A stretch of 64,000 nucleotides of DNA, from assembly GCF_003254745.1 (NCBI RefSeq), contig NZ_QKXH01000009.1, positions 108,526-172,525 of the forward strand, read 5' to 3'. The notes beneath the pieces are model-generated. The model made no database searches. It worked only from the letters and a program-made list of their open reading frames with translations, and was not told the DNA's origin. This DNA is from Flavobacterium aquariorum. Lineage in GTDB: Bacteria > Bacteroidota > Bacteroidia > Flavobacteriales > Flavobacteriaceae. Below are positions 46,332 through 55,611 of this stretch, in pieces; position 1 is the stretch's first letter; each line of letters begins with the position of its first letter. A program made the position numbers and the translations under genes.

Positions 46332-46823
46332 CTACTGGTCTAATGCAATTACCCTTTGAAAATGTCCGTGATGTGTTATGGAGACCGGAGTAATTGCATT
46401 TGAAAAAGTATCCAAAATATAAGGGATTCCATTTTCTTTTTTTATGTTTTCTAAAGAATCCAAAGGCTTTATTTTACTGAAAAAATCCATTTTGGAAACA
46501 GCAATTGAATAAATATAAAAATCAGTGATATAGGTTTGGGTATAAAAGACAAACCCGTCAATAGAGACCGTTCCAGAAATTTCATCATCATAATGACATT
46601 GCAATCGCCATGGAAAATAACCGCTTGTACCTGTTTCACGATTGTAAATCTTATAAGCAGCTTCTTTTCTACTCCATAAATTCCAAACCATGAGCTCTGG
46701 ATTAGAATTATTAAGAATTAAGTATTGCTCATGCTTAGAAAAAATTTTATCCAAAAATCCTTTCCGCTTCCAATTGCTTTCTTTTCGGGCTAAATCAAGA
46801 TCAACTATATCATTACCAATCAT
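46332..46823 (-). CDS. 4'-phosphopantetheinyl transferase
   Basis: 163-residue AcpS/Sfp-superfamily protein that would load phosphopantetheine onto acyl carrier protein. The N-terminal IGNDIVDLDLARKES carries the magnesium-binding aspartate, and WSRKEAAYKIYNRET has the W..KE.. core. It overlaps the upstream acyl carrier protein gene by 4 bases (ATGA), so the two are translated together. Last gene of the type III PKS cluster; the adjacent ACP is its obvious substrate. Confidence 0.88.
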   Translation of the reverse strand: MIGNDIVDLDLARKESNWKRKGFLDKIFSKHEQYLILNNSNPELMVWNLWSRKEAAYKIYNRETGTSGYFPWRLQCHYDDEISGTVSIDGFVFYTQTYITDFYIYSIAVSKMDFFSKIKPLDSLENIKKENGIPYILDTFSNAITPVSITHHGHFQRVIALDQ

Positions 46824-47074
46824 TGTTTTAATAATTCGGCCTCAATAACTCCTATAGCTGATTTTACATTGACCATTTTCTCCATCGATTCATTATCAAT
46901 TATAATATCGAATTTTTCTTCAATATCTAATATCACATCAACCAAATTTGCAGAATTGATTCTCAAATCATTCACAAAATCAGTTTCTTCCGTAAGAGAA
47001 TCAAATGCTTCCTGATTTTGAATATAAGGCTTTACTATATTCTTTAACTGTTCTATTGTCGCTTCTCTACTCAT
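46820..47074 (-). CDS. Acyl carrier protein (cluster-specific)
   Basis: 84 residues with the expected helices and acidic character. The phosphopantetheine attachment serine is in LRINSANLVDVILDIEEKF, an unusual N-S-A context compared with the common D-S-L. The next gene encodes the transferase that would modify it; the ketosynthase lies 45 bases upstream. It probably carries the acyl chain made by the cluster's own ketosynthase and dehydratase. Confidence 0.88.
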   Translation of the reverse strand: MSREATIEQLKNIVKPYIQNQEAFDSLTEETDFVNDLRINSANLVDVILDIEEKFDIIIDNESMEKMVNVKSAIGVIEAELLKQ

Positions 47075-47118
47075 AAAGTTTATATTTTATTAAACCAATT
47101 ACCAAAACTTATCATTTA

Positions 47119-48393
47119 CTAAGATAAATATTTTTTAAAAACAACACATCCATTTACATCTCCAAATCCAAAACTCGCTTTAATGACAATATTTAAATCT
47201 TTTTCAATCAGTTGCAATGGAATTCTTGACGAATCAATGATTTCAGTAATTTCTGGGTGCAAATCTTCACAATTGCGATTTGGAAAAATAAAACCTTGGT
47301 GCAATTGCAAAATACTGGCCACGCTTTCTATACTCCCTGCAGCTGATAAACAATGTCCCACGGTTGATTTCAATGAATTAACATAAGGAAAATCCACTCC
47401 TCCTCTACCTAAAGCCATGCTCCAATTTGAAATTTCCAAACCATCCTTACTAGTAGCCGTAAGGTGACCATTAATTAAATCAACATCTTCAGCCAAAGTT
47501 CCTGCATTCTTCATTGCATTCTGAATACATCTTTGAACAGCCACAGGATTTGGCGCTGTTAGTGTACCAGTCCCTCTTTGCCCTCCAGAATTTAAATCTC
47601 CCCCTAATACTTCTGCATATATTCTAGCACCTCTTGCCAAAGCTGTTTCTAAATCTTCCAAAACCAAAGCACCAGCACCACTAGCAGGCACAAATCCTGA
47701 AGCACTTTCCGACATTGGTCTCGAACCTGTTTCCGGCGAATCGTTATGCTTATATGTACAAACTCTCATAGCATCAAATCCACCCCAAATGTAAGGCCCG
47801 GAATCACTAGTGCTTCCTGCAAGAATCCGCTTGGCCAAACCCGACTTTATGCGTTCATATGCCATAATAATACTTTCAGTTCCCGTCGTACATGCTGAGG
47901 AATTGGTAGTAACCTGATTACCCAAGCCTAATTTTCCCGCTAAATAAGCACTTATTCCGCTATTCATTGTTTGAATCACAGTGGTGCTCCCTAAATTTCT
48001 GACTTTAAAATCGTCAATTTTATAAATGCTTTCACGGAGCTTATCAAGTCCTGAAGTTCCTGCCCCAAAAATAATTCCGCTGTCCCAATCAGGTACATCC
48101 GTTTTTTCAATTGACAGATAAGCATCATTCCAAGCATCAATCCCTGCAATAATACCATATAAAATTCCTGTCGCATTAAAATTTTTAAGTTCCAGCTCTG
48201 TTAAATATTGCAATGCCAATTCCGTTGAGACATCAGGCATCCCGGCAATTTGGCAAGAAAATTTCAATCTTTCCAATTCCTCAAAATGTCTTATTCCCGA
48301 AATTCCATTTTTTATAGCATGCTGAAATACATCAAGCCCCACCCCATTTGGAGCAGCTACGCCAAGACCTGTTATAACAACTCGCTTTTTCAT
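47119..48393 (-). CDS. Beta-ketoacyl-ACP synthase (KAS II-like)
   Basis: 424-residue condensing enzyme of the FabF type. The nucleophile cysteine is in NSSACTTGTESI near residue 166; the two histidines are in LINGHLTATSKDGLE (an unusual HLTATS in place of the common HGTGT) and SLKSTVGHCLSAAGSIE. The catalytic triad is therefore complete. The variant histidine motif suggests a specialised rather than housekeeping enzyme. It would extend an acyl chain on the cluster ACP. Confidence 0.9.
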   Translation of the reverse strand: MKKRVVITGLGVAAPNGVGLDVFQHAIKNGISGIRHFEELERLKFSCQIAGMPDVSTELALQYLTELELKNFNATGILYGIIAGIDAWNDAYLSIEKTDVPDWDSGIIFGAGTSGLDKLRESIYKIDDFKVRNLGSTTVIQTMNSGISAYLAGKLGLGNQVTTNSSACTTGTESIIMAYERIKSGLAKRILAGSTSDSGPYIWGGFDAMRVCTYKHNDSPETGSRPMSESASGFVPASGAGALVLEDLETALARGARIYAEVLGGDLNSGGQRGTGTLTAPNPVAVQRCIQNAMKNAGTLAEDVDLINGHLTATSKDGLEISNWSMALGRGGVDFPYVNSLKSTVGHCLSAAGSIESVASILQLHQGFIFPNRNCEDLHPEITEIIDSSRIPLQLIEKDLNIVIKASFGFGDVNGCVVFKKYLS

Positions 48394-48407
48394 TTTTAAT
48401 TACAATT

Positions 48408-48836
48408 TCAAACTATCATACCTGCAATTATTCCACTGCAAACTATTTCTCCTTTTACATTTTGCATATTGACCTTGCATTTTAACTTTCCAAATCTAAA
48501 ATAGATTTTTTGAGAAATTACAGTTACTTTTTCATTTGGAAAAACAGGTTTTAAAAAATCAATACTAACTGATGTTAAAGCAATTACTGATATTGAACTT
48601 ATTTTTTCATTTAATAAAAATATTCCCAAACAAACCACCCCAATCTGAGCCATGACCTCCGTTAAAATTACTCCAGGAGTAACTGGATTTTCTTTAAAAT
48701 GACCTTTGTAAAAATCAAGATTTTCATCAAAAGTATATTCACCCTCCACTCCATCTTCATCAATTCTTACTATTTCATCCACAAACAAAAACGGTTTGGA
48801 ATAGGGCAATTTTGAAATTATATCTTTTTTTTCCAT
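48408..48836 (-). CDS. FabZ-like 3-hydroxyacyl-ACP dehydratase
   Basis: 142-residue hotdog protein. PYSKPFLFVDEI and the FKENPVTPGVILTEVMAQIG helix, with GHFKENPVTPG as the catalytic-histidine motif, identify the FabZ/FabA-like group; the acidic partner is a glutamate in LTEVMAQ. It would dehydrate 3-hydroxyacyl intermediates on the ACP. No dedicated ketoreductase is present in the cluster, so the housekeeping FabG may serve. Confidence 0.88.
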   Translation of the reverse strand: MEKKDIISKLPYSKPFLFVDEIVRIDEDGVEGEYTFDENLDFYKGHFKENPVTPGVILTEVMAQIGVVCLGIFLLNEKISSISVIALTSVSIDFLKPVFPNEKVTVISQKIYFRFGKLKCKVNMQNVKGEIVCSGIIAGMIV

Positions 48837-48876
48837 TGATTTTACTTAAAATGCACATAACTCAAAATCTCATGTT

Positions 48877-49929
48877 CTAAAACCGCAACAACACTTTTTG
48901 AGCCGAAAATCCGGGACCAAAACTCAACATCAAGCCCTGAGAGCCTTTTTCTGGATTTTTATCCATAAATCGCTCCAAAACATACAACACGGTTGCGCTT
49001 GACATATTACCGTAAAGCTTCAGAACAGCTTTGGTATCGTCAATATTTTTTCCATGGTCAAAAAAGAGATCCTCCACAATTTGAACGATTTTTTTTCCTC
49101 CCGGATGAAAAATCAAATGATCAATATCTGATATTTCCAAATTATTCTTTTTCAGAAAAGGATGAATAATATCTCCAAAATGAGAACTTATTGTTTCAGG
49201 AACATCAATATCCAAAACCATTTGCAATCCTGAATTGGTAAGCTTAAATCCCATCATGTGAATATTATCAAAAAAATGATACATTTCTTCTGCCAAAATC
49301 TCTGGTCCTTCCTCTTCTTCCACTGACGAAAGCAAAACACAGGCCGCTCCATCACCAAAAATTGCAGCGCTTACAATGTTTGGCATCGAAAAATCATTTA
49401 ATTGAAACGTAGCTGTGGGACTTTCTATCGCAATAACCGCCGCTTTTTTACCTGGATTAGCCTGAAGAAAATTTTTCGCATAAATAATTCCTGAAATTCC
49501 TGCTGCACATCCCATTTCGGTCACCGGCAATCTCACTATATCTTGTCTTAATTTTAAACTGTTAATCAAATAAGCATCCAAGGAAGGAATCATTATTCCA
49601 GTACAACTAACAGTTATGATATAATCCAAATCATCAGGGAGCCATTGTGCTTTTTTCAATGCTTTATTTAAGACTTTTTCACCCAGATCAATCACTTCCC
49701 TAATATAAATATCATTTTTATCTTCAAATGAGGTGTTTTCAAAAACCGCCAACGGATCCATTATCGAATACCGCTTATCTACTCCGGCACCTTCAAAAAT
49801 TTTTTTAACTTTTCGAATAAAACGCTCTTCTTGACCTTCTAACCAAATATCCAAAAAAGGAAGAATCTCCTCTGTAGTTCTTGAAAACTTTGGCAATTGC
49901 TTCGCAACACATTTTATTTTTACACTCAT
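48877..49929 (-). CDS. Type III polyketide synthase
   Basis: Chalcone-synthase-like homodimeric enzyme, 350 residues. The Cys-His-Asn triad is intact: EMGCAAGISG near residue 148, IFHPGGKKIV near 277 and YGNMSSATVL near 310; GPGFSAQKVLL closes the protein. It extends a starter acyl unit with malonyl-CoA and cyclises it to a resorcinol, pyrone or similar ring. With its own fatty-chain genes, a methyltransferase and an FAD oxidoreductase next door, long-chain phenolic lipids are the most likely product class, by analogy with the srs and ars loci. Confidence 0.93.
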   Translation of the reverse strand: MSVKIKCVAKQLPKFSRTTEEILPFLDIWLEGQEERFIRKVKKIFEGAGVDKRYSIMDPLAVFENTSFEDKNDIYIREVIDLGEKVLNKALKKAQWLPDDLDYIITVSCTGIMIPSLDAYLINSLKLRQDIVRLPVTEMGCAAGISGIIYAKNFLQANPGKKAAVIAIESPTATFQLNDFSMPNIVSAAIFGDGAACVLLSSVEEEEGPEILAEEMYHFFDNIHMMGFKLTNSGLQMVLDIDVPETISSHFGDIIHPFLKKNNLEISDIDHLIFHPGGKKIVQIVEDLFFDHGKNIDDTKAVLKLYGNMSSATVLYVLERFMDKNPEKGSQGLMLSFGPGFSAQKVLLRF

Positions 49930-49977
49930 TTATTTTCTTTTGGGGTATATTTTAAACTTTCAAAAATCAACATAATC

Positions 49978-50688
49978 TTATTTCTCTACAATCCATTGGT
50001 AGCGAAAAGCCCATTTCCATTGTATACTGTATTTTTTAAATCTCAAATTTTCCGAAAAAGCAATTAACTCCTCCCTTTTAAAACCTCTCAATATAGAAGT
50101 CAAACCATCTTCCCGCGACATTTTATTCATTCGAAAAACAAAACAAAGTCCTTGAAATAATCTATACGCAACTGAATGGCGATGTAAATCATTTACAACA
50201 AAACCGAGTTTTGAATTTCGATTGAATAACGTTAATAATTCTACGATTTCATTATTATCAAAATGATGTAAAGTCAATGTGCAAAGCAATATATCAAACT
50301 TCAATTCATTAAAAGATTGATTAAAAACATCCTCACACCGGTATTTAATATTGGGGTAATTCTTGGACAAATCGATTGCGTAATTTACCGTAAATGGATT
50401 TGCGTCCACACCGATCAATTCCAAATTTAAATTATTCTGAAAACCAAAATCAGCCAATTTCCGCAACATATCCCCATTACCACAACCAACATCTACAATT
50501 GTGACCGGGCTTAAATTGGATTCATTTTTTAACAATTTCGCAACACCTTTCAAAGTCAATCGGTTCCCTCCTAAAAGTTGGTTTATTTGCGCTATTTTAT
50601 CCAATGCTAATTTCAAAGCATTGCCTTCCAAAGTAAAATCATCCATTATTTCAGGATTATTGGTACGCTGTTGTGTATTTACAAGCAT
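49978..50688 (-). CDS. SAM-dependent methyltransferase
   Basis: 236-residue class I methyltransferase; the SAM site is IVDVGCGNGDMLRKLADFGF near residue 66, with LIGVDANPF and ILLCTLTLHHFDNNEIV further on. It lies directly upstream of the type III PKS and probably methylates its ring product. Gene order (methyltransferase next to PKS) parallels known phenolic-lipid clusters. Confidence 0.88.
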   Translation of the reverse strand: MLVNTQQRTNNPEIMDDFTLEGNALKLALDKIAQINQLLGGNRLTLKGVAKLLKNESNLSPVTIVDVGCGNGDMLRKLADFGFQNNLNLELIGVDANPFTVNYAIDLSKNYPNIKYRCEDVFNQSFNELKFDILLCTLTLHHFDNNEIVELLTLFNRNSKLGFVVNDLHRHSVAYRLFQGLCFVFRMNKMSREDGLTSILRGFKREELIAFSENLRFKKYSIQWKWAFRYQWIVEK

Positions 50689-50957
50689 TAATTTTTAATT
50701 ATTTCAAAATTAAATTCTATTGCTTTTTTGCCCTAAGCTCTCTAATCGCCTGTAAGATATGAAAAAAAATTTCGGGTAAACAAAAAAATCATTAAAAACT
50801 ATAATTCTGTGAAATAGATACTTCTCGTTGTATCTTTATTATTTCGGTTATAGTACGAGCTTAATTTTAAACATATCAAAATTCTTGTAAAATACCGAAT
50901 TGGAATTGATTTCTTTATTAAATGTTGTTTTTAAAGCAAATTTTTATGCGTTTTTTC

Positions 50958-51464
50958 CTAAAATAATACCGCAAATCCTCCAGTGAATTTATTAAAAGTG
51001 TCGACACCTATTTCAACACCGAAATCTTTATTAATTTCATACATTGCTCCAACACCAACAAGAGGTTTATACAATACTTTGTCAATTTTATTGTATATTA
51101 TCTGACCATTGTCGAATGTTATTTTTTTGTTGTAAACAGACAATCCTGCTTTGTATTTGATTAACACTTTTCTAATGAATCCAGCACCACCTACACCATA
51201 GATTGAGCACCATTCCTCATTTAATGATTTGGTAGCATATTGCATCTCCGATTCGCTTATATGTCCGTATGCGATGGTACCATCAGATTTTTTCTGATTT
51301 AATGCTCCGCTAAATCCTCCGCCAATATATGTAGATTCCGTTCCACGTATATTGAACGTCATTTCACTTCCTGCTATTTCTGATGTTCCGTAAAAGAAAT
51401 GCACTGTAGTAGTTTGCGCATAGCACATACCCGACACTAATAGCAAATAAATTGATGTTTTCAT
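50958..51464 (-). CDS. Small secreted, outer-membrane-like protein within the PKS cluster
   Basis: 168 residues with a short signal peptide (MKTSIYLLLVSGMCYAQ). The alternating beta pattern, with GVGAMYEINKDFGVEIGVDT and the terminal phenylalanine (GGFAVLF), suggests a small beta-barrel or surface protein. Unknown family. It is separated from its neighbours by 270 and 354 bases, so it may be an independent insertion rather than a cluster member. Confidence 0.65.
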   Translation of the reverse strand: MKTSIYLLLVSGMCYAQTTTVHFFYGTSEIAGSEMTFNIRGTESTYIGGGFSGALNQKKSDGTIAYGHISESEMQYATKSLNEEWCSIYGVGGAGFIRKVLIKYKAGLSVYNKKITFDNGQIIYNKIDKVLYKPLVGVGAMYEINKDFGVEIGVDTFNKFTGGFAVLF

Positions 51465-51818
51465 TTTATTTTGTTTTTTTTGATTGTTACGATTTTACAC
51501 GACCACCACATTTACCATTTATGAATAGCATTATTCATAGGCAGCGTCCACAATGTTTGAAAATGATTTCGGTACTTCGTATTTGTGCAATATTGAGAAT
51601 ATGAAATAAACCTCATTTGCATTTTCGCAAAAAACTAAAATATTCAGATTTATCAATTTGGGGAATGATATTAGAAAGCCACACACCTTGCTTTTTCATT
51701 TATAACAGAGATCATTTTTTTATTTAAAATCTTATCCGCTAAATACAAAGTATCCTTTCAAGAATATTTTTACACAATTATTTTTAGAATATATATATTG
51801 CTATTGCTTTTATTCAAA
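51465..51818. other. Gap with one perfect palindrome
   Basis: 354 AT-rich bases without a gene. TATGAATA (51520-51527) and TATTCATA (51532-51539) form a perfect 8-base stem with a 4-base loop, about 56 bases upstream of the small secreted protein gene; it could be an operator. Nothing else stands out. Confidence 0.5.
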
Positions 51819-52949
51819 TCATTTAACATCAATTGTTTTCCCGTGAGTCTGTTTTATTATAAATGGCATTAAAGACGGGAATTCAATCATTATTTTCATG
51901 AAAAAAGCAGAGACTTTTCGTTTTTGCAGTATAAAAGCCAAAACACGACCAATTCTCAATCTCTTTTTGAAATTAGCATTCCATTCTGCAATGTACTTTT
52001 TCTCTAATTCCTCTCGCGATTTTATCTTGCCTGTATAAAAATCACCAATCAACTCAGAAGCAATTTTGGCACTATGAATCGCCATCGCCATACCATTACC
52101 ACATAAAGGATGGATTAAACCCGCAGTATCCCCAATCATCAAAATATGATTTTCTACGCTTGCTTTTTTATCAAATGACACTTGACTGATTGTCAATGGA
52201 GTCTCAAAAAGCATTTTACTAGTGTCCAAAATCTGTTTCAAATGAGGATTCTTGCTTACAATTTGACTCTGAAACTCCTCGATGCTTTTGTATTTTTTGA
52301 ATGACTCATAACTTGCTAAATAACAAATATTAATAACATTATTTTCGACTTTTGAAACACCGCAATACCCACCTTCAAAATTATGAAGCCCCACTAAATC
52401 ATTTAGGAACTCACCTGAATAATGGGCTTTCACAGCTAACCAATGTGATTTTTCCTGAATAAATCCTCTTTTTAATTTCTGATCAATATTAGACCGTTTT
52501 CCAAAGGCTCCTATAACAATTTCGCAGGATATGACTCTATTTTTTAAAGTCGAAACAGTAAAAACGTCGTTTTCATAAACGATATCATCTACATTGTCCT
52601 GAACAATTTCACACCCATTTTCGATAGCTTTTTTACATAAAAACGCATCCAATGTAAACCTACTGACACCAAATCCACCAAGTGGTAAATCACAATTGAT
52701 TAATTTTCCATTTGGGGTTGAAAAATCTAATTTTGAGATATGAGTAGGATTTAATTCTGAAATATTCAGCGAAAGCCAATTCAGATAAGGCAAAACTTCA
52801 TTTGAAATGTACTCACCACAAACTTTATGTTTTGGATATTCATTTTTTTCAATAACAATAACTTGTAAACCAATTTTAGACAAATGTATTGCTGCTGTCA
52901 GCCCAGCCAATCCTCCTCCAACAATTGTAACCGACCTATTAGTAATCAT
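51819..52949 (-). CDS. NAD(P)/FAD-dependent oxidoreductase, geranylgeranyl-reductase/hydroxylase-like
   Basis: 376-residue flavoprotein of the PHBH/GGR superfamily. GxGxxG motif VTIVGGGLAGLTAAIHLS at the N-terminus; the second FAD motif is LMIGDTAGLIHPLCGNGMAM near residue 275. KVCGEYISNE is characteristic of the GGR-like branch found in polyketide and flexirubin-type loci. In this cluster it would hydroxylate or otherwise oxidise the PKS ring product, similar in role to SrsC-type monooxygenases. It is the first gene in the minus-strand direction. Confidence 0.87.
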   Translation of the reverse strand: MITNRSVTIVGGGLAGLTAAIHLSKIGLQVIVIEKNEYPKHKVCGEYISNEVLPYLNWLSLNISELNPTHISKLDFSTPNGKLINCDLPLGGFGVSRFTLDAFLCKKAIENGCEIVQDNVDDIVYENDVFTVSTLKNRVISCEIVIGAFGKRSNIDQKLKRGFIQEKSHWLAVKAHYSGEFLNDLVGLHNFEGGYCGVSKVENNVINICYLASYESFKKYKSIEEFQSQIVSKNPHLKQILDTSKMLFETPLTISQVSFDKKASVENHILMIGDTAGLIHPLCGNGMAMAIHSAKIASELIGDFYTGKIKSREELEKKYIAEWNANFKKRLRIGRVLAFILQKRKVSAFFMKIMIEFPSLMPFIIKQTHGKTIDVK

Positions 52950-53124
52950 ATAGAAGTAAAATTATAAAGAATGTTAATAAAATGTTCTTATTGTCTTTGA
53001 AAAGCCTAAATACTCGTTATAATAATTAAAAATGTAAGTGAAATACACAAATGTAGTTCGAAAATTGAACCTGAACGTTTTTTTGACAAGAAAACTATAA
53101 GCTTAAAAAATTAAAATTTTGATT

Positions 53125-53156
53125 CTTGCTTTTTGATTTATCAAGTCCTATATTTG
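53125..53156 (+). promoter_or_regulatory. Candidate promoter of dnaX
   Basis: CTTG (53125-53128) and TATATTTG (53149-53156, TAnnTTTG) are 20 bases apart. The dnaX start codon is 19 bases downstream. Confidence 0.5.
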
Positions 53157-53175
53157 CTTTCGAATAAAAAAACCT

Positions 53176-54261
53176 ATGGAACAATTTGTAGTATCGGCAC
53201 GTAAATATCGTCCCCAAACATTTAAAGATGTGGTGGGACAAAAAGCGATTACCAATACATTACTCAATGCCATAGAGAACAACCATTTAGCTTCAGCTCT
53301 TTTATTCACGGGACCTCGTGGTGTCGGAAAAACAACTTGCGCCCGTATTTTGGCTCGAAAAATAAATCAGCCCGGCTATGATGATCCCAACGAAGATTTT
53401 GCTTTCAATGTCTTCGAATTGGACGCCGCTTCCAACAATTCTGTTGATGATATCCGAAATTTGATTGATCAAGTTCGTATTCCTCCACAAACCGGGCAAT
53501 ACAAAGTGTATATTATTGACGAGGTCCATATGTTGTCTTCGGCTGCTTTTAATGCTTTTTTGAAAACATTGGAAGAACCACCAAAACACGCCATTTTTAT
53601 ATTGGCTACAACCGAAAAACATAAAATTATCCCAACGATTTTATCTCGTTGTCAGATATTTGACTTTAAAAGAATCACCGTAAAAGATGCAAAAGAACAT
53701 CTTGCTGATGTTGCAACCAGCCAAGGTGTAGCTTTTGAGGATGATGCACTCCATATCATAGCCCAAAAAGCAGATGGCGCTATGCGTGACGCTTTGTCAA
53801 TTTTTGACAGAGTAGTTTCTTTTTGCGGAAATAATCTTACTCGTCAAGCGGTTACCGAAAATTTAAACGTTTTAGATTACGAAACCTATATTAACGTTAC
53901 CGATTTAATTCTGGAAAACAAAATACCAGACTTATTGATAGCATTTAATGATATTCTGTCCAAAGGATTTGACAGTCATCATTTTGTTTCAGGATTAGCC
54001 ACACATTTCAGAGATTTATTGGTAAGCAAAACACCCGCAACACTTGTACTACTTGAGGTTGGAGAACAAGCTCAAAAGATGTACGGAATTCAGGCTCAAA
54101 AATGTAGCCAGGACTTTTTGTTGAAAGGAATAGATATTGCCAATGATTGCGATTTAAAATACAAAGCTAGTCAAAATCAACGACTTCTTGTCGAACTTTG
54201 CTTGATGCAACTTGCCTCTATCACTTATGATGGAGAAAAAAAAAAGTTGAGCAATTTATAA
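53176..54261 (+). CDS. dnaX: DNA polymerase III gamma-like short product (zero frame)
   Basis: Translation without frameshifting gives 361 residues, ending with KKLSNL soon after the slippery site. It keeps clamp-loader domains I-III and lacks the tau-specific part, so it corresponds to E. coli gamma in architecture. If slippage is real, both products would be made, with short gamma as the in-frame form and long tau as the shifted form, the reverse of E. coli. Confidence 0.65.
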   Translation: MEQFVVSARKYRPQTFKDVVGQKAITNTLLNAIENNHLASALLFTGPRGVGKTTCARILARKINQPGYDDPNEDFAFNVFELDAASNNSVDDIRNLIDQVRIPPQTGQYKVYIIDEVHMLSSAAFNAFLKTLEEPPKHAIFILATTEKHKIIPTILSRCQIFDFKRITVKDAKEHLADVATSQGVAFEDDALHIIAQKADGAMRDALSIFDRVVSFCGNNLTRQAVTENLNVLDYETYINVTDLILENKIPDLLIAFNDILSKGFDSHHFVSGLATHFRDLLVSKTPATLVLLEVGEQAQKMYGIQAQKCSQDFLLKGIDIANDCDLKYKASQNQRLLVELCLMQLASITYDGEKKKLSNL

Positions 54262-54917
54262 TTTCGCCTACTTATTTTAGAAAAGTTGCAGATTACTCTA
54301 TAGTTGAAGCTGTTAAAAAAGAAAAAAATGGCAATGGAAATACCGATTCCGATGACATTGAAAAGACTGAAACTGTAAAGCCAATTGCAGTTGCTGAAGA
54401 AAAACCTCAGATTCCAAATCCTGCAGTTTCAACACCCTCGAACAACGAAGTTAAGTTTTCAGCTTTATCACTTTCCAGTATTCGAGCCAAGAAATCATTA
54501 GAAGAAAGTCTAAAAGGATTTATAAAGGAAGACAACACCAATTTACCTTCTGAAGCTTTTACAGAGACCGAAATGCTTTTGCAATGGACCAAATATGCTC
54601 AGCGTTTAGGTGAAAAAGGATACAAAATAATGGAATCCTTATTATTGATCAATGATCCAAAATTAGACGGTACCAGCATCACTTTTGAACTACCAAACGA
54701 AGGATCAAAACTAGATTTTGAGAAAGAAATGATTGGTCTTTTAGGCCATTTGCGCGGTCATTTACACAATCATGATATTACCATCGAAGTGAATGTAAAT
54801 GAAAGCATCGAAATAAGAAGAAGTTTTACAGACCAAGACCGTTACAACAGACTTTTAGAAATCAATCCTAATATTGAATTATTGAGAACCACTTTTGGTT
54901 TGGATTTAGACGCTTAA
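53176..54917 (+). CDS. dnaX: DNA polymerase III gamma/tau, full length by -1 frameshift at an A10 run
   Basis: Clamp-loader ATPase. The first frame (53176-54246) has Walker A GPRGVGKTTCARILARK, DEVH box IIDEVHMLSSAAFNAFLK, sensor 1 ATTEKHKIIPTILSRCQIFD; the zinc-binding cysteines of E. coli DnaX are absent, as in other flavobacteria. This frame stops at 54261. The -1 frame, open from 54231 to 54917, continues without a stop through a linker (EQFIISPTYFRKV onward, Pro/Glu/Ser-rich) into the conserved tau C-terminus (TDQDRYNRLLEINPNIELL). The frames overlap for only 28 bases, which contain A10 and the heptamer A AAA AAG. The joined product is 580 residues. It could be a real programmed site, a mutation or a homopolymer sequencing error. 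Confidence 0.75.
54232..54246 (+). promoter_or_regulatory. Putative frameshift / slippage site in dnaX
   Basis: GGAG, then ten A residues (54236-54245) and G. In the zero frame it reads GAA AAA AAA AAG, so A AAA AAG (54240-54246) is in the same register as the E. coli dnaX slippery heptamer. GGAG lies directly upstream. I see no strong downstream stem-loop. Confidence 0.6.
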
Positions 54918-55030
54918 TAATTCATTATCCTAATAAGTGAGCATTTCATATCATAAAATGTCATTTTCGTATCAATTGATAACGAACTATAACGTTATTT
55001 TTAAACTTTACTAACAATTAAAAAACTAAA

Positions 55031-55588
55031 ATGGAGAACAAACCAGCTAATCCAGCTCCTTTAGGCCTTTTAGGCTTTGGAATGACCACAATTTTATTAA
55101 ACATCCACAATTTGGGCTTTTTCCCAGTAAGCGCCGTTATCATATCGATGGGTATTTTTTATGGCGGGCTGGCACAAATAATAGCCGGAATATTATCATA
55201 CAAAAACGGGAAAACATTTGCAGGGACTGCTTTTACTTCCTATGGTTTTTTCTGGATTTCTTTGGTCGGAATTTGGCTTTTACCAAATACAGGATTTGAA
55301 ATGGCTGGAACAACTCCTACTCCATTTTTCGGCTGCTATTTAACTCTTTGGGGGATTTTTACTGCTTTTATGTGGTGGGGAACTTGGGGCGGCAGCAAAG
55401 TACAGCAATTTGTCTTTTTATCTTTAACCATTTTGTTTTTCGTTTTGGCTATAGAAAAATTTACCGGAATTGAACCTTTAGCTCCTGTTGCTGGTGCAAT
55501 TGGTATAATTTGTGGTAGCAGTGCTTTTTATTTAGCAGTAGCTGAACTTTTGGAAGAAACAAAAAACAAAAGAGTTCTACCTTACTAA
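55031..55588 (+). CDS. Acetate uptake transporter, AceTr/SatP family
   Basis: 185-residue inner-membrane protein with six transmembrane segments. NPAPLGLLGFGMTTILLNIH is the family signature (NPAPLGL), and FTSYGFFWISLVGIWLLP, with a later FMWWGTWGG segment, are also typical of GPR1/FUN34/YaaH proteins. It transports acetate and related short organic acids as the anion with protons. Single gene ended by a strong terminator. Confidence 0.9.
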   Translation: MENKPANPAPLGLLGFGMTTILLNIHNLGFFPVSAVIISMGIFYGGLAQIIAGILSYKNGKTFAGTAFTSYGFFWISLVGIWLLPNTGFEMAGTTPTPFFGCYLTLWGIFTAFMWWGTWGGSKVQQFVFLSLTILFFVLAIEKFTGIEPLAPVAGAIGIICGSSAFYLAVAELLEETKNKRVLPY

Positions 55589-55611
55589 TAAACAATTTTT
55601 AGATATCATCC

